NCBI RefSeq assembly: GCF_001942305.1
Contig: NZ_MKKE01000029.1
Location: forward strand, 1 to 53,256
Length of the DNA: 53,256 nucleotides
Direction: 5' to 3'
From: Saccharomonospora sp. CUA-673
GTDB taxonomy: Bacteria > Actinomycetota > Actinomycetes > Mycobacteriales > Pseudonocardiaceae
This document shows, piece by piece, positions 20,007 to 29,127 of this stretch (the stretch's first letter is position 1; each line of letters starts with the position of its first letter). The position numbers and the translations under genes were made by a program. The notes below the pieces were generated by a model. It had not been told where the DNA came from. It made no database searches and saw only the letters and a program-made list of their open reading frames with translations.

Positions 20007-20140
20007 GTGTCATCCCTCGACCTCTCGTTTCGTTTATCACTCAGCAGGGCGGCAAAGTTTTCGTTTGCTGCGTGGCGGGTTTGGTGACTGGTTGCGTACC
20101 TGGAGCGTGATGGGTTCGGTTTAGGTCGACGGGATGACAC
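20007..20140. repeat. inverted repeat pair bounding about 100 bases
   Basis: GTGTCATCCCTCGACCT at 20007-20023 is matched in inverse by AGGTCGACGGGATGACAC at 20123-20140, with one base of slack. The 99 bases between show no gene. The shape is that of a very small MITE-like unit or a long-loop hairpin upstream of the HNH gene. Confidence 0.7.
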
Positions 20141-20251
20141 TCCGGGGCGGGGGATTGTTCGGGTTTCGTGGGTGGTTGCGTTGTGGGCTTTGGTGGGAGC
20201 CTTTGCTTCGCTCGGCCTCGGGTTTGGACCGGGTTGGCGGTTGGTTGTTTG

Positions 20252-20273
20252 TCGAACTTGTGTTTGGTATTAT
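20252..20273 (+). promoter_or_regulatory. degenerate LexA-like box and -10 hexamer of the HNH gene
   Basis: TCGAAC-TTGT-GTTTGG at 20252-20267 matches the actinobacterial SOS box (TCGAAC-N4-GTTCGA) fully on the left and partly on the right. TATTAT at 20268-20273 follows and lies six bases before GTG 20280. Confidence 0.55.
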
Positions 20274-20279
20274 GGGGTT

Positions 20280-21473
20280 GTGACCAGCGGTGATGTTCTT
20301 GCTCGTTCTGTGCAGTCGCTTCGTTTGTGGCGGGCGCGGATTGATGCTGAGGAGATGAGGGTTTTGGCCTCGGCTGCGCCGTCGGATGAGGGTGAGATGG
20401 CGTGGTTTGCCGAGTCGTTGGTTCCGGAGTATCGGGCTTCTCGGGAGTTTGTTCTCGGGCGCGTGCATACCGCTGTTTCGCTGGTGTCGCGGATGCCTCG
20501 ACTGCTGTCACTGATGGACGACGGGAAAGTCGAGTATTACGCCGCGTCCCGGGTTGTGGATGTGACCGGTGTGTTGACCGACTCGCAAGCCCGCTTGGTC
20601 GACTCACTGTTGGCCGACAAGCTGACCTCGGCGGCCGAAACCATGTGGTTGCCGCACAACCTCGTACGGGCGGCGCGTCGACTGGTCGACAAAGTCGATC
20701 CCGCAGGCCGGGTCGAGCGAGCTCGCAAGGCTGATCAGGGTCGGAAGGTGACGCTCGAACACGGCGAGAACTGCCAGTCCCGCCTCGTGACCACCATGCG
20801 GTCCGAAGTCGCTGCCGCTTGCTACGCCCGGGTTGACTCCCTGGCTCGGCAGCGCAAGCGGGATGGTCACAAGCGCACCTATGACCAACTGCGTGCGGAT
20901 GTCGTTGCCGACCTTCTACTGGGCAACGACCCCGGCACGAAGACCCCCGAGGTGGCCGCGGTGGTCTACGTGCACATGCCCATCGACACCGCCCTGTCCA
21001 TCTCCGAAACCGGGGCCGAGCTCGACGGCTACGGACCCATCCCCGGCGCCATCGGACGCGAGATCGCCACCAACCCCACATCAACCTGGCGCAAGGTGCT
21101 CTGCGACCCCGCCACCGGTGATCCGGTTGATCTCGGCCGATCCCGCTACCGACCCAGCGCCACTCTCCGCGAAGCCATGCGGGTGCGCGACCGGGAGTGC
21201 GTCATCCCGTGGTGCCACCGGCCGGCCAGGCACTGCGACACCGACCACGAACAGGAATGGGCCCGCGACAACGGCCCCACATCGCTCACCAACCTCACCG
21301 CACGCTGCCGCAGACACCACCGCATGAAAAACGCACCCGGCTGGACCACCACACACAACCCCACCCGCGGCACGACAACGGTCACCACACCACTCGGCGC
21401 CACCCACACCGGACGCCGGGAACCCGTCCTACCCGCCCGGGCACCCCACGCCGACGACCCGCCACCGTTCTGA
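20280..21473 (+). CDS. DUF222 / 13E12-repeat family HNH endonuclease
   Basis: About 397 residues from GTG 20280. The first 280 residues are the DUF222 helical domain (SRVVDVTGVLTDSQARLVDS near 95); the C terminus is an HNH nuclease: CVIPWCHRPARHCDTDHEQE and NLTARCRRHHRMKNAPGW, with zinc cysteines and the catalytic His-Asn-His set. These proteins are multicopy in actinobacteria, and several in mycobacteria are SOS-controlled. The 5' half uses more T-ending codons than neighbours, suggesting transfer. GTG 20280 is chosen because TATTAT lies six bases upstream (leaderless). Confidence 0.9.
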   Translation: MTSGDVLARSVQSLRLWRARIDAEEMRVLASAAPSDEGEMAWFAESLVPEYRASREFVLGRVHTAVSLVSRMPRLLSLMDDGKVEYYAASRVVDVTGVLTDSQARLVDSLLADKLTSAAETMWLPHNLVRAARRLVDKVDPAGRVERARKADQGRKVTLEHGENCQSRLVTTMRSEVAAACYARVDSLARQRKRDGHKRTYDQLRADVVADLLLGNDPGTKTPEVAAVVYVHMPIDTALSISETGAELDGYGPIPGAIGREIATNPTSTWRKVLCDPATGDPVDLGRSRYRPSATLREAMRVRDRECVIPWCHRPARHCDTDHEQEWARDNGPTSLTNLTARCRRHHRMKNAPGWTTTHNPTRGTTTVTTPLGATHTGRREPVLPARAPHADDPPPF

Positions 21474-21503
21474 CGGATCACGCGCTACCCTGGACACAAG
21501 GGA

Positions 21504-21540
21504 ACGGGGACCTGGTCGGTTCCAGCGACCAGGTCCCCGT
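21504..21540. terminator. bidirectional terminator after the HNH gene
   Basis: A perfect 15-bp stem ACGGGGACCTGGTCG / CGACCAGGTCCCCGT with a seven-base loop, 30 bases after the HNH stop, in a convergent intergenic region. Confidence 0.85.
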
Positions 21541-21584
21541 CCGTTCCCGAACTGACTGCCGCTCCCACCACGAAGCGACGAGTC

Positions 21585-21603
21585 TGAGGTTAGCCTAACC
21601 TCA
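21585..21603. promoter_or_regulatory. IdeR/DtxR iron-box-like palindrome between convergent genes
   Basis: TGAGGTTAGCCTAACCTCA matches the consensus TTAGGTTAGSCTAACCTAA at 17 of 19 positions and is fully symmetric (palindrome extends to 21584-21604). It lies 111 bases after the HNH stop and 31 bases before the MFS stop, not in front of either gene. Confidence 0.7.
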
Positions 21604-21634
21604 GCTCGCCACGCAAGGGGGCGTCTCGAACGGA

Positions 21635-22984
21635 TTACGTCTCCGTCTTCTCCCCTGCACACGGGGGCGTCTCGACGCGCAAACCGCCCGTCGCCCTCCG
21701 CAGCGCCAGCGCACAGACCACCGTCGCGACCATCGCCACCGCCCCGCCGATGTAGAACGGCGACCGGCCCCCGAACGTCGTGGCCATCCAGCCCGTCATG
21801 ATCCCGCCCAGCGGATTGCCACCCATCAGCATCAGCACGTACAGCCCCATCACACGCCCACGCATCTGCGGCGTCACCGACGTCTGCACCAACGCGTTCG
21901 CCGTGTTCAGGAACGTGATCGTCGCCAACCCCAACGGCACCAACGCCAACCCGAACGCCACATACGTCGGCATGAACGCCGTGACGAACTCGAGCACCCC
22001 CAACGCCATGGCCGCCCCGAGCAACAACCGCATCGTCGGCTGCCCCCGGCTCCCCCGTCGCGCCGACAACAACGCCCCCGCGAACGTGCCCACCGCCAAC
22101 AACGTCGACAACAACCCGTAGCCGTCCGCATCCGTGTGGAACACGTTGCCCGCCACCACCGCCAACGACGTGAAGAACGTGATGCCGAAAGTGCTGACGA
22201 ACAACATCAACAGCATGATCGCCACCAGGTCCGCGCGCCCCCGCACATAGCGCAGCCCCTCCCGCAGCTGCCCCTTCCCGCGCCCCACCGCACGCTCGCG
22301 ATACAACTCGCCCGGCCGCATCGCCGCCAAACCCGTCAACACCGCCACCGTCGACACCGCATTGCCGACGAACAGCCACCCCTCACCGACCGCCACGATC
22401 GTCACACCCGCGATCGCCGGCCCCGCGATGCGCGCCAGGTTGAACACCGACGAATTCAACGCAACCGCGTTGGCCACCTGATCCCTGCCGACGATCTCCG
22501 CCACGAACGACTGCCGCGTCGGCACCTCCAACGCCGACAACGTCCCCAACACCACGCACAACACGTAGACGTGCCACAACTCCACCGCACCACCGAGCAC
22601 CAGCCCGCCCAGCACCGCCGCCTGCACCAAGATGCCCAGCTGGATGACGAACAACAGCTTCCGCTTGTCCACCCGGTCGGCCAGCACACCGGCCCACAGC
22701 GACAACAACAACGTCGGCAGGAACTGCAACGCCACCGCGATCCCCAACGCCATCGGATCGTTGCCGCTGAGCGTGAACACCAGCCAGTCCTGCGCCGTGC
22801 GCTGCATCCACGTGCCGATGTTCGACACGACCTGGCCGGAGAAGAAGAATCGGTAGTTACGCACCCGCAGGGACGAGAACATGCCCGGACGGCGCTCCCG
22901 ACCGGATCGGCGCCCGCGACGGGGCGGAGACGGTACAGCGGTAGCCGCCGACGGAGTCGTGGGTTCGCCGTCCGTGGCCCTCAC
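21635..22984 (-). CDS. MFS exporter (EntS-like, MFS_3)
   Basis: About 449 residues from GTG 22984 with a basic N-terminal tail of about 35 residues before FSSLRVRNYRFFFSGQVVSN, the usual start of this family. Twelve membrane helices are apparent; WAGVLADRVDKRKLL is the loop 2-3 signature. The family exports siderophores (EntS) or drugs; substrate unknown. AGGAGG lies 12 bases before GTG. It follows marR after 40 bases and is probably repressed by it. The iron-box-like palindrome sits beyond its 3' end. Confidence 0.9.
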   Translation of the reverse strand: MRATDGEPTTPSAATAVPSPPRRGRRSGRERRPGMFSSLRVRNYRFFFSGQVVSNIGTWMQRTAQDWLVFTLSGNDPMALGIAVALQFLPTLLLSLWAGVLADRVDKRKLLFVIQLGILVQAAVLGGLVLGGAVELWHVYVLCVVLGTLSALEVPTRQSFVAEIVGRDQVANAVALNSSVFNLARIAGPAIAGVTIVAVGEGWLFVGNAVSTVAVLTGLAAMRPGELYRERAVGRGKGQLREGLRYVRGRADLVAIMLLMLFVSTFGITFFTSLAVVAGNVFHTDADGYGLLSTLLAVGTFAGALLSARRGSRGQPTMRLLLGAAMALGVLEFVTAFMPTYVAFGLALVPLGLATITFLNTANALVQTSVTPQMRGRVMGLYVLMLMGGNPLGGIMTGWMATTFGGRSPFYIGGAVAMVATVVCALALRRATGGLRVETPPCAGEKTET

Positions 22985-23024
22985 GCCTGGATGTCGCCTC
23001 CTGCGGCAGTCGGCCCCAGCTCGC

Positions 23025-23501
23025 TCAGCTGTTGCCCGCCATGCGTTCGATGATGCCGGCGGCGCGGTCGAGCACCTCGCGTTCCTCGCCACTCAGCTCG
23101 TGCAATCGCCGGTCCAGCCACGCCTCACGCACCGAAATGCTCTCGTGCACGTAAGCCAGCCCCGTGTCCGTGATCGACACGATCGCCTGCCTGCCGTCCG
23201 TGGGATGCGGCGTCCGCGCGACATACCCCACCGCCTCGAGCGCCGCGATCACCCGCGTCATCGACGGCGGCTGAACACCCTCGTGCGCCGCAAGCTTGCC
23301 GGGCGTCATCGCACCGTGCTGATGCAACGTCGACAGCGCCGCCACCTGCGTCAACGACAGATCCGTACTGACCCGCTGGGCCCGCAGTCTGCGGTTGAGC
23401 CGCACGACAGAGAGCCGAAGACGACTCGCCAGCGACGACTGCTGCTCGGCCGACCCACCGCGCGGAGCGGCGACGATCGGACCATCCGCGGACCGGGCCA
23501 T
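23025..23501 (-). CDS. MarR family regulator
   Basis: A 158-residue winged-helix regulator: LSLTQVAALSTLHQHGAMTPGKLA leads into the recognition helix (GVQPPSMTRVIAALEAVGYV, about 75-95) and a wing with RTPHPTDGRQAIVSIT. ATG 23501 lies six bases after TAGACT (23508-23513), so the transcript is probably leaderless and any operator overlaps the core promoter. It is the first gene of a two-gene unit with the MFS exporter, the common arrangement for a self-regulated efflux system. Confidence 0.92.
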   Translation of the reverse strand: MARSADGPIVAAPRGGSAEQQSSLASRLRLSVVRLNRRLRAQRVSTDLSLTQVAALSTLHQHGAMTPGKLAAHEGVQPPSMTRVIAALEAVGYVARTPHPTDGRQAIVSITDTGLAYVHESISVREAWLDRRLHELSGEEREVLDRAAGIIERMAGNS

Positions 23502-23608
23502 TTGTTTAGTCTAGCTTACGACCCGCAGGACCAGCATCGATCGTGCGCCACGTGACACCCGAAGCGGTGAGACCACCCCGGGTGCCACGCGGCGAACAGC
23601 GGTGCGCG

Positions 23609-25072
23609 TCAGCCCAGCGCCGCCTGGATCGGGCCGATCGCGAAGTAGATGACGAACGCCACCGCCACCACCCACATCAACGGGTGCACCGTGCGCGCCC
23701 GACCCGTCGCCGCCGCCAACACGACATAGCTGACGAAACCCGCACCGATGCCGTTGGTGATCGAGTACGTGAACGGCATGACGACCATCGTCAGGAACGC
23801 CGGCAACGCCATCGCCAGATCGCCGAAGTCGATGTCGGTGATCTGGCGGATCATCAGCGCACCGACGATCACCAACGCCGGCGCCGCCGCCTCGATCGGC
23901 ACGATCTCGTACAGCGGCGTGAAGAACATCGCGATCAGGAACAGCACACCCGTGACGATGTTCGCCAGACCCGTGCGCGCACCCTCCGCGATACCCGCCG
24001 CCGACTCGACGTACACCGTGTTCGAGCTCGCCGAACCCACACCACCGGCGACCGCACCCACCGAGTCGACGAACAGCGCCCTGCCCGTGTTCGGCAGCGT
24101 GCCGTCCTTGCGCTCCAACTTGGCCTGCTTGCCCAGGCCCGTCATCGTGCCGATCGTGTCGAAGAAGTCCGTCAGCACGAGGCTGAACACCAACAGCGCC
24201 GCCGTGATCGCCGGCACCTGCAACCACGCGTCGAAACTGACGTTGCCCACCAGCGACAGGTCCGGGAGGCCGAACACGTTGTCCGGCAACGCCGGATAGC
24301 CGTAGTTCCAGCCCGTCGGGTTGTCGTCCGACAGCCTGCCCGCACCCGCCACGGTCTCGACGGCCAGCGCCAACAGCGTGCCGAACACGACGCCGACGAG
24401 GATGCCGCCCTTGACGCCGCGCGCGACGAGGATCGCCATCACGATCAACGTCACGACGAACACCACCGTCGGCCACGACGCGATCGACCCGTCGATGCCC
24501 AACTCCGACAGCACCCCGTCACCCGGGTTGACGAACCCGGCGTCGACGAGGCCGATGAGCGCGATGAACAGGCCGATACCGACCGCGATCGCCGCCTTCA
24601 ACGGCGGCGGCACGGCCCGGAAGATGATCGTCCGCACCCCCGTGACCACCAGGATCAGGATCACGATGCCGTTGATCACCACGAGGCCCATGGCCGCGCC
24701 CCACGTCATCTGCGGGGCAATCGTGTACGCGACGAGGGCGTTGATACCGAGCCCCGCGGCCAGCGCGAACGGGAAGTTCGCCACCAGACCCATGAGGATC
24801 GTCAGCACGCCCGCCACGAGCGCCGTGACCGCCGCGACCTGCGGAACGCCGAGGATCGCGCCCGTCGCGTCGGTCTTCGCAGCCGGATCGTCCTCCGAGA
24901 AACTGCCGAGGATCAGCGGGTTGAGCACGATGATGTACGCCATCGCGACGAACGTGACGAGACCGCCGCGCATCTCACGGCCGATCGTGGAACCACGCTC
25001 GCTGATCTTGAAGAACCGGTCCAACGCTCCGCGGGGCGCGTCCCGGTTCTCCTCAGTGCTCTCCTGAGCCAC
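23609..25072 (-). CDS. NCS2 family purine permease (AzgA type)
   Basis: A 487-residue, roughly 12-helix permease. STIGREMRGGLVTFVAMAYIIVLNP at the start, AGLGINALVAYT, LTDFFDTIGTMTGLGKQA and SSNTVYVESAAGIAEGARTG are signatures of the AzgA/PbuG branch, which imports guanine, hypoxanthine or adenine by proton symport. GTG start. It is divergent from the DUF2530 gene, with only 42 bases between starts. No purine riboswitch-like structure is visible in that gap, so control is unknown. Confidence 0.93.
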   Translation of the reverse strand: MAQESTEENRDAPRGALDRFFKISERGSTIGREMRGGLVTFVAMAYIIVLNPLILGSFSEDDPAAKTDATGAILGVPQVAAVTALVAGVLTILMGLVANFPFALAAGLGINALVAYTIAPQMTWGAAMGLVVINGIVILILVVTGVRTIIFRAVPPPLKAAIAVGIGLFIALIGLVDAGFVNPGDGVLSELGIDGSIASWPTVVFVVTLIVMAILVARGVKGGILVGVVFGTLLALAVETVAGAGRLSDDNPTGWNYGYPALPDNVFGLPDLSLVGNVSFDAWLQVPAITAALLVFSLVLTDFFDTIGTMTGLGKQAKLERKDGTLPNTGRALFVDSVGAVAGGVGSASSNTVYVESAAGIAEGARTGLANIVTGVLFLIAMFFTPLYEIVPIEAAAPALVIVGALMIRQITDIDFGDLAMALPAFLTMVVMPFTYSITNGIGAGFVSYVVLAAATGRARTVHPLMWVVAVAFVIYFAIGPIQAALG

Positions 25073-25114
25073 TTCTACCTACCCATCTTCGCAACCAGCG
25101 GTAGCCTGTCCCAC

Positions 25115-25387
25115 GTGGACGAGCCCGGCAACACCCCGCGCGTTACAGGGCGGTTTCGGCCTGTCCCCGCCCTGCCCAAATCGGTCGTCGGACTGTGGGC
25201 ACCGGTCGCGGTGGGCACGACGGCATGGTGCGCCGCACTGCTCGTCCTGCTCATCGTCGGTACCGACAACACGTGGCTGTGGACGACCCTGGCCGGAGCG
25301 GGCCTCGGGGGCGTGGGCTTCGGCATCATTGCATGGCAGACGTCCGCATCCCGCCGAGGCTCACGCGGAGCCCAGCGCAACCTCTGA
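25115..25387 (+). CDS. DUF2530 small membrane protein
   Basis: A 90-residue protein with two membrane helices (LWAPVAVGTTAWCAALLVLLIVG region and TTLAGAGLGGVGFGIIAW) and a basic tail, matching the actinobacterial DUF2530 family of unknown function. GTG 25115 follows TAGCCT (25102-25107) by seven bases, a leaderless pattern. It converges on the sacsin-like ATPase gene with 19 bases between stops. Confidence 0.85.
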   Translation: MDEPGNTPRVTGRFRPVPALPKSVVGLWAPVAVGTTAWCAALLVLLIVGTDNTWLWTTLAGAGLGGVGFGIIAWQTSASRRGSRGAQRNL

Positions 25388-25406
25388 CACCCGGGTCAGG
25401 GCGGTC

Positions 25407-28271
25407 TCAGGCCAGGAGCGTGTCCGGCGTCGGGTCGTCGAGGAGGGCCTCCACGTCGCGGCGGCGGGCCCACGCCCCGGCCGCCCACGCGAACGCGCGC
25501 GCGAGCCCCTCGGACGTGTCCGCCGCGTGCACGACGTGATCCGGGTCGCACCACCACGGCACCGGCGTCTCGGTGTCGCCCGCGGTGACGACCAGCTGCT
25601 CGTGGACGACGACCCCGCCGTCCGGCAGCGGCAGACCCAGCAGTGCGGCGACCTCGACGAGCGCGGGCAGGTCGGTCCACTCGGCGAACTCGCCGTCGGA
25701 ATCGACGGTCGCCCCCGCCACCGACGTCGCGAGCGGCAGGTCGAGCACGTCCGCCAACGCCGCGGGGTCGGCAGGGGCATCTTCGTCGGAGTTGCCGCCG
25801 AGGGCGACGAGCCGGCCGGCCGGTAGCACGCCGAGCAGCCACGGGCCGTCGAGCACGGCCGCGTCGTCGGCGTCGGCGACCGTCCCGTCCAGCGCGCGCA
25901 CCCGCTCGGGCGGGTCGAACGCCGAGCCGTGGGCGGTCGCTTCGGCCAGCACGCCGTGGGCGCGCAGCGTCACCGGCAGCGGCACATCGCGGGCCGGGTC
26001 GGCGAGCCGGTCGCACACGTCCGCCGCGTCGTCGGCGTCGGTGACGTCGGCGGCGGTCAGCTCGGTCCGCACGCCGACGGCGACCAGCACGCTCGGCGAT
26101 ATGTCGACATCCGGGACGGGGTCGAAGAGGCCCTCCAGGCCGCGCGCGCCGGGCATGCGCCAATCCCGCGGCGCGCGTCCGGCCAGCACGGCGTAGCGGG
26201 CCAGCCACCACGGCGTGTGCCCGCCGGGCAGCGTCAACGCGCGCCACGTCTCCGGCCGCCCGGCCAGCAGCCGCAGGGCCGCCGGCCACGCGTCGTCGGC
26301 GACCAGGTCGAGATCACGCACCGCCAGCACCGACGTGGGTTGGGTCTCTTCCCACCACGACTGCTCGTCGGGCAGGTCGTGGTCGGCGTCGGTGGGTTCG
26401 TCGTCGGTGACGAGGGCGAACGTGCCCACCACGCCGAGCGCCTCGAGCGCCGGCCCGCCGTGGCCGGCCGCGAACTCCGCGTCGAGGACGTCGAGCGGGC
26501 CGTCCGCTCCCAGTGCCTCGGGGTCGAACACGTCGAGCAGCGGCGCGTCGGGCAGGACCAGTTCGTCGGCGCGGCGCGGACCGGACCGGCCGGGCAGGGC
26601 CAGCGCACCCAGTCCGGCCGGGTCACCGCCCGCCGCGGCGAGCCGCAGAACCACCTCGACGAGCGGACGGACGTCCACCCCGGACTCGGCGTCGTCGACG
26701 CTGCGCTCGACGGCCTCGCGCATGGCGGGCGCGTCCAGCAGCTCCGCGGCGCCCGCGCGCACGGCGCCGAGCCGTGTCAGCAGCGGATGCGCCGCGTCGG
26801 GGTGCACGACGTGCAGGCCCACCACACCGGCGTCGACGAGCTCGTCGGCCTCGCCGAGGGTGTCGGCGTCGACGAGCAGCACGCCCCGCGGGCCGGGCAC
26901 GGTGCGCCCGTCGACGAGCGGAACGGGCAGGGCGCCGAGTTCGGCCGTGTCGACGCGGTGGGACTCGACGCCGTCCAGCAGCGCGTCGTACACCCGCGTC
27001 CACCAGGTCGGATCGCGGTCGACGCCGGTCAGCACGTCGACGATCTCGGCGATGTCCATCGCCGCGGCGCCGACGGATTCGAGGGTGCGTGCGGCGTCGG
27101 GGCCGGAGTCGGCGGCGAGGCCGGGCACGACGTCGGCCAGCAGCGCGACGAGCGCCGGGGCCTCGACGGTCAGCACCCGGCACCGCCGGCCCGACAGTTC
27201 GGCACCGCCCGCGGCGGGCACCCAGTCCTGTTCGGACAGTGCGTCGACGACGAGCTCGCGCAGCTCAGCATCCACATCGGACAGTGGGAACCCGGCGGCG
27301 GGCACCACCGTCGTCCGATACTCCCGGGCGACGGTGCGCACGAGACCCGGGTACGCCCGCGCGGCAGCGGCCAGCGCCTCGCGCGTGCCCGCGCCCGCGA
27401 GCACGCGCCGCCGGGACGGTTCGACCGGCACGGCCGCGAGCAGCCGTGCGGGCAACGACAACCGTTCGTCCGTGGGGGTCGGGGTGTGCAGCACGTCCTC
27501 GGCCCGTGGCCGCGGGACCCCGTCGGCGTCGACGGGCACGGCCCACGTCGTCGCACCGTCGCGATGCACCGACCAGCGCGTCGTATCGTCCGGTGTGGAC
27601 AGTTCGACCACGGAGCCGGCGTCGCGCCGCTCCCAGCGCCGCCCTTCGACGTCCACGCTCTCCAATGCCGGCAACGCCAGCAGCAGATCGGCGACCTCGG
27701 CGGTGATCGTGGCCAGCACCTCTCCGGCGTCGACCTCCAACGGCAGCCGCACCTCGGTGTCGAACCCGTCGGGCACCGGCGGTTCGCCCGCCTCGAGTTC
27801 CCAGGGCAGCCGCAGCACGGGCACGTCGTCGGCGCCCGCCGCGGCGCGGGTGCGCTCCTCGGAGAACGCCACGCCGCCGGTGCGGGACACGACGCGAGGG
27901 CCGACGGTGACGGCCAGCACCGCGGCGAAACCGACGCCGAACCGGCCGACGGTGCCCTCGGGTTTGGCCGACGCGCGCAACGAGGCCAACGCCGCGACGC
28001 CGGGCTCGTCGAGCGGACGTCCGGTGTTGGCGACGCGCAGTTCGCCGTCGACGATCCGCACCCGCACGCGGCCTGCCACGCCGGCGAGCGCGGCGGCGTC
28101 GGCGGCGTTCTGGGCGAGCTCGACGAACAACCGATCGCGGTAGCCGCCGACCCGCAGATCGCGTTCGGCGTTGGTGTCCTCGGTCAGCCGGGTCGGCGAA
28201 TCCCGCCAGGCACGCAGCACCGCCTCCCGCAGGGCGGCGGTCTCGAACGCCCGGTCAGGCAGACCGCTCAC
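25407..28271 (-). CDS. sacsin N-terminal-like Hsp90-type ATPase protein
   Basis: A 954-residue protein from GTG 28271. Only the first 200 residues are recognisable: a GHKL ATP-binding fold of the sacsin type, with LFVELAQNAADAA (helix bearing the ATP/Mg glutamate and asparagine, about residue 45), LRVANTGRPLDEPGV (about 85) and TVGRFGVGFAAVLAV (glycine-rich lid, about 110). The remaining 750 residues are acidic and Ala/Val/Asp-rich, without clear domains and without the Hsp90 middle domain. Its start overlaps the DUF3027 stop by four bases (GTGA), so the pair is translationally coupled. Cellular role unknown. Confidence 0.8.
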   Translation of the reverse strand: MSGLPDRAFETAALREAVLRAWRDSPTRLTEDTNAERDLRVGGYRDRLFVELAQNAADAAALAGVAGRVRVRIVDGELRVANTGRPLDEPGVAALASLRASAKPEGTVGRFGVGFAAVLAVTVGPRVVSRTGGVAFSEERTRAAAGADDVPVLRLPWELEAGEPPVPDGFDTEVRLPLEVDAGEVLATITAEVADLLLALPALESVDVEGRRWERRDAGSVVELSTPDDTTRWSVHRDGATTWAVPVDADGVPRPRAEDVLHTPTPTDERLSLPARLLAAVPVEPSRRRVLAGAGTREALAAAARAYPGLVRTVAREYRTTVVPAAGFPLSDVDAELRELVVDALSEQDWVPAAGGAELSGRRCRVLTVEAPALVALLADVVPGLAADSGPDAARTLESVGAAAMDIAEIVDVLTGVDRDPTWWTRVYDALLDGVESHRVDTAELGALPVPLVDGRTVPGPRGVLLVDADTLGEADELVDAGVVGLHVVHPDAAHPLLTRLGAVRAGAAELLDAPAMREAVERSVDDAESGVDVRPLVEVVLRLAAAGGDPAGLGALALPGRSGPRRADELVLPDAPLLDVFDPEALGADGPLDVLDAEFAAGHGGPALEALGVVGTFALVTDDEPTDADHDLPDEQSWWEETQPTSVLAVRDLDLVADDAWPAALRLLAGRPETWRALTLPGGHTPWWLARYAVLAGRAPRDWRMPGARGLEGLFDPVPDVDISPSVLVAVGVRTELTAADVTDADDAADVCDRLADPARDVPLPVTLRAHGVLAEATAHGSAFDPPERVRALDGTVADADDAAVLDGPWLLGVLPAGRLVALGGNSDEDAPADPAALADVLDLPLATSVAGATVDSDGEFAEWTDLPALVEVAALLGLPLPDGGVVVHEQLVVTAGDTETPVPWWCDPDHVVHAADTSEGLARAFAWAAGAWARRRDVEALLDDPTPDTLLA

Positions 28272-29031
28272 CCACCCGCGGGCTCGGTGTCGAGCAGCGA
28301 GTCGTCGTAGACGAGTTCCGAGACCGGGAACGACGACGTGACCTCGACCTCCACCTCGGAGTGCGCGCCGCAGCCGTACTCGGCGTGCACGACGTGCCCG
28401 TCGGCGGGGGCGTACTCGTTGCCGCACACGCCGAACGCCGCGCGCAGCGAGCCGCCGAGCTGGACGTAGAAGCCGCACGTGCCGCAGGCGGCGGGGGCGC
28501 TGCGCGCCATGTCGGCCCGCGGGCCGAACTCGCCGCCCTTCCACCGCCGCGCGGACTCCTCACGGCCCTCGCGGGACAGCACGCGCAGCCGGCCGAGCCC
28601 GAGCTCGTGGGCGGTGTCGGTGGCCTCGGGGTCGTCGACGTCGAGGTAGGCGGGCACGAGCCGCGGGTCGCCGGGCTCCGGCGGGAACAGGTCGCCGACG
28701 CCGAGGTCGCCGGGCCGCACGCGGCGTTCCCACGGCACCCAGCTGGGCGCGACGAGCGCCTCGGGGCCGGGCCGCAGCACGACCTCGCTGACCGTGACCG
28801 GCGAGTCGGGCTCGGGGGACGCGATCGTCACCGACCAGCGCCAACCCCGATATCCCGCCACGAGGCGTCGAAGAGATGGGTGACCGCCGAGGCGTCCTCG
28901 TGCTCGACGCCGACGTGCGCACCGACGTGCTGTTCGCCCGCGTCGAGAACGGCGGCCTCTCGCGCGGGCTCCACCGCGTCGACCAGCTTCTGCCGGTTGG
29001 CACCTTCGTCGAGGGTGACTGGCAACGTCAT
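28268..29031 (-). CDS. DUF3027 protein with cysteine-rich domain, one frameshift
   Basis: The true start is ATG 29031 (TLPVTLDEGANRQKLVDAVE); the frame breaks near 28867 and resumes at VAGYRGWRWSVTIASPEP, giving 254 residues after one restored base. DUF3027 hallmarks are GYRGWRWSVT, LVAPSWVPWERRVRPGDLG and, near the C terminus, CGTCGFYVQLGGSL followed by CGNEYAPADG and YGCGAHSE, a probable zinc site. Function unknown; widespread in actinobacteria. Coupled to the sacsin-like ATPase, which suggests a joint role. Confidence 0.82.
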
Positions 29032-29127
29032 AGGTACCCATTGTGCCGCACCGCCCGTCCCGCGATAGGGCCAGGCCGCGCGGCCGGTCGCAGACGCGTG
29101 CGCCGCGGATGTGCCAGGCTCACACCC

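Noticed and set aside
19553..20140. Minus-strand ORF of 195 codons through the 21-bp array
   Set aside because: Low-complexity product, no start signal, and it runs into sodA's terminator and 3' end; openness is explained by the repeat period being a multiple of three.
23502..23520. MarR operator palindrome at the marR start
   Set aside because: The sequence over the -10 region shows only weak dyad symmetry (six of sixteen positions).
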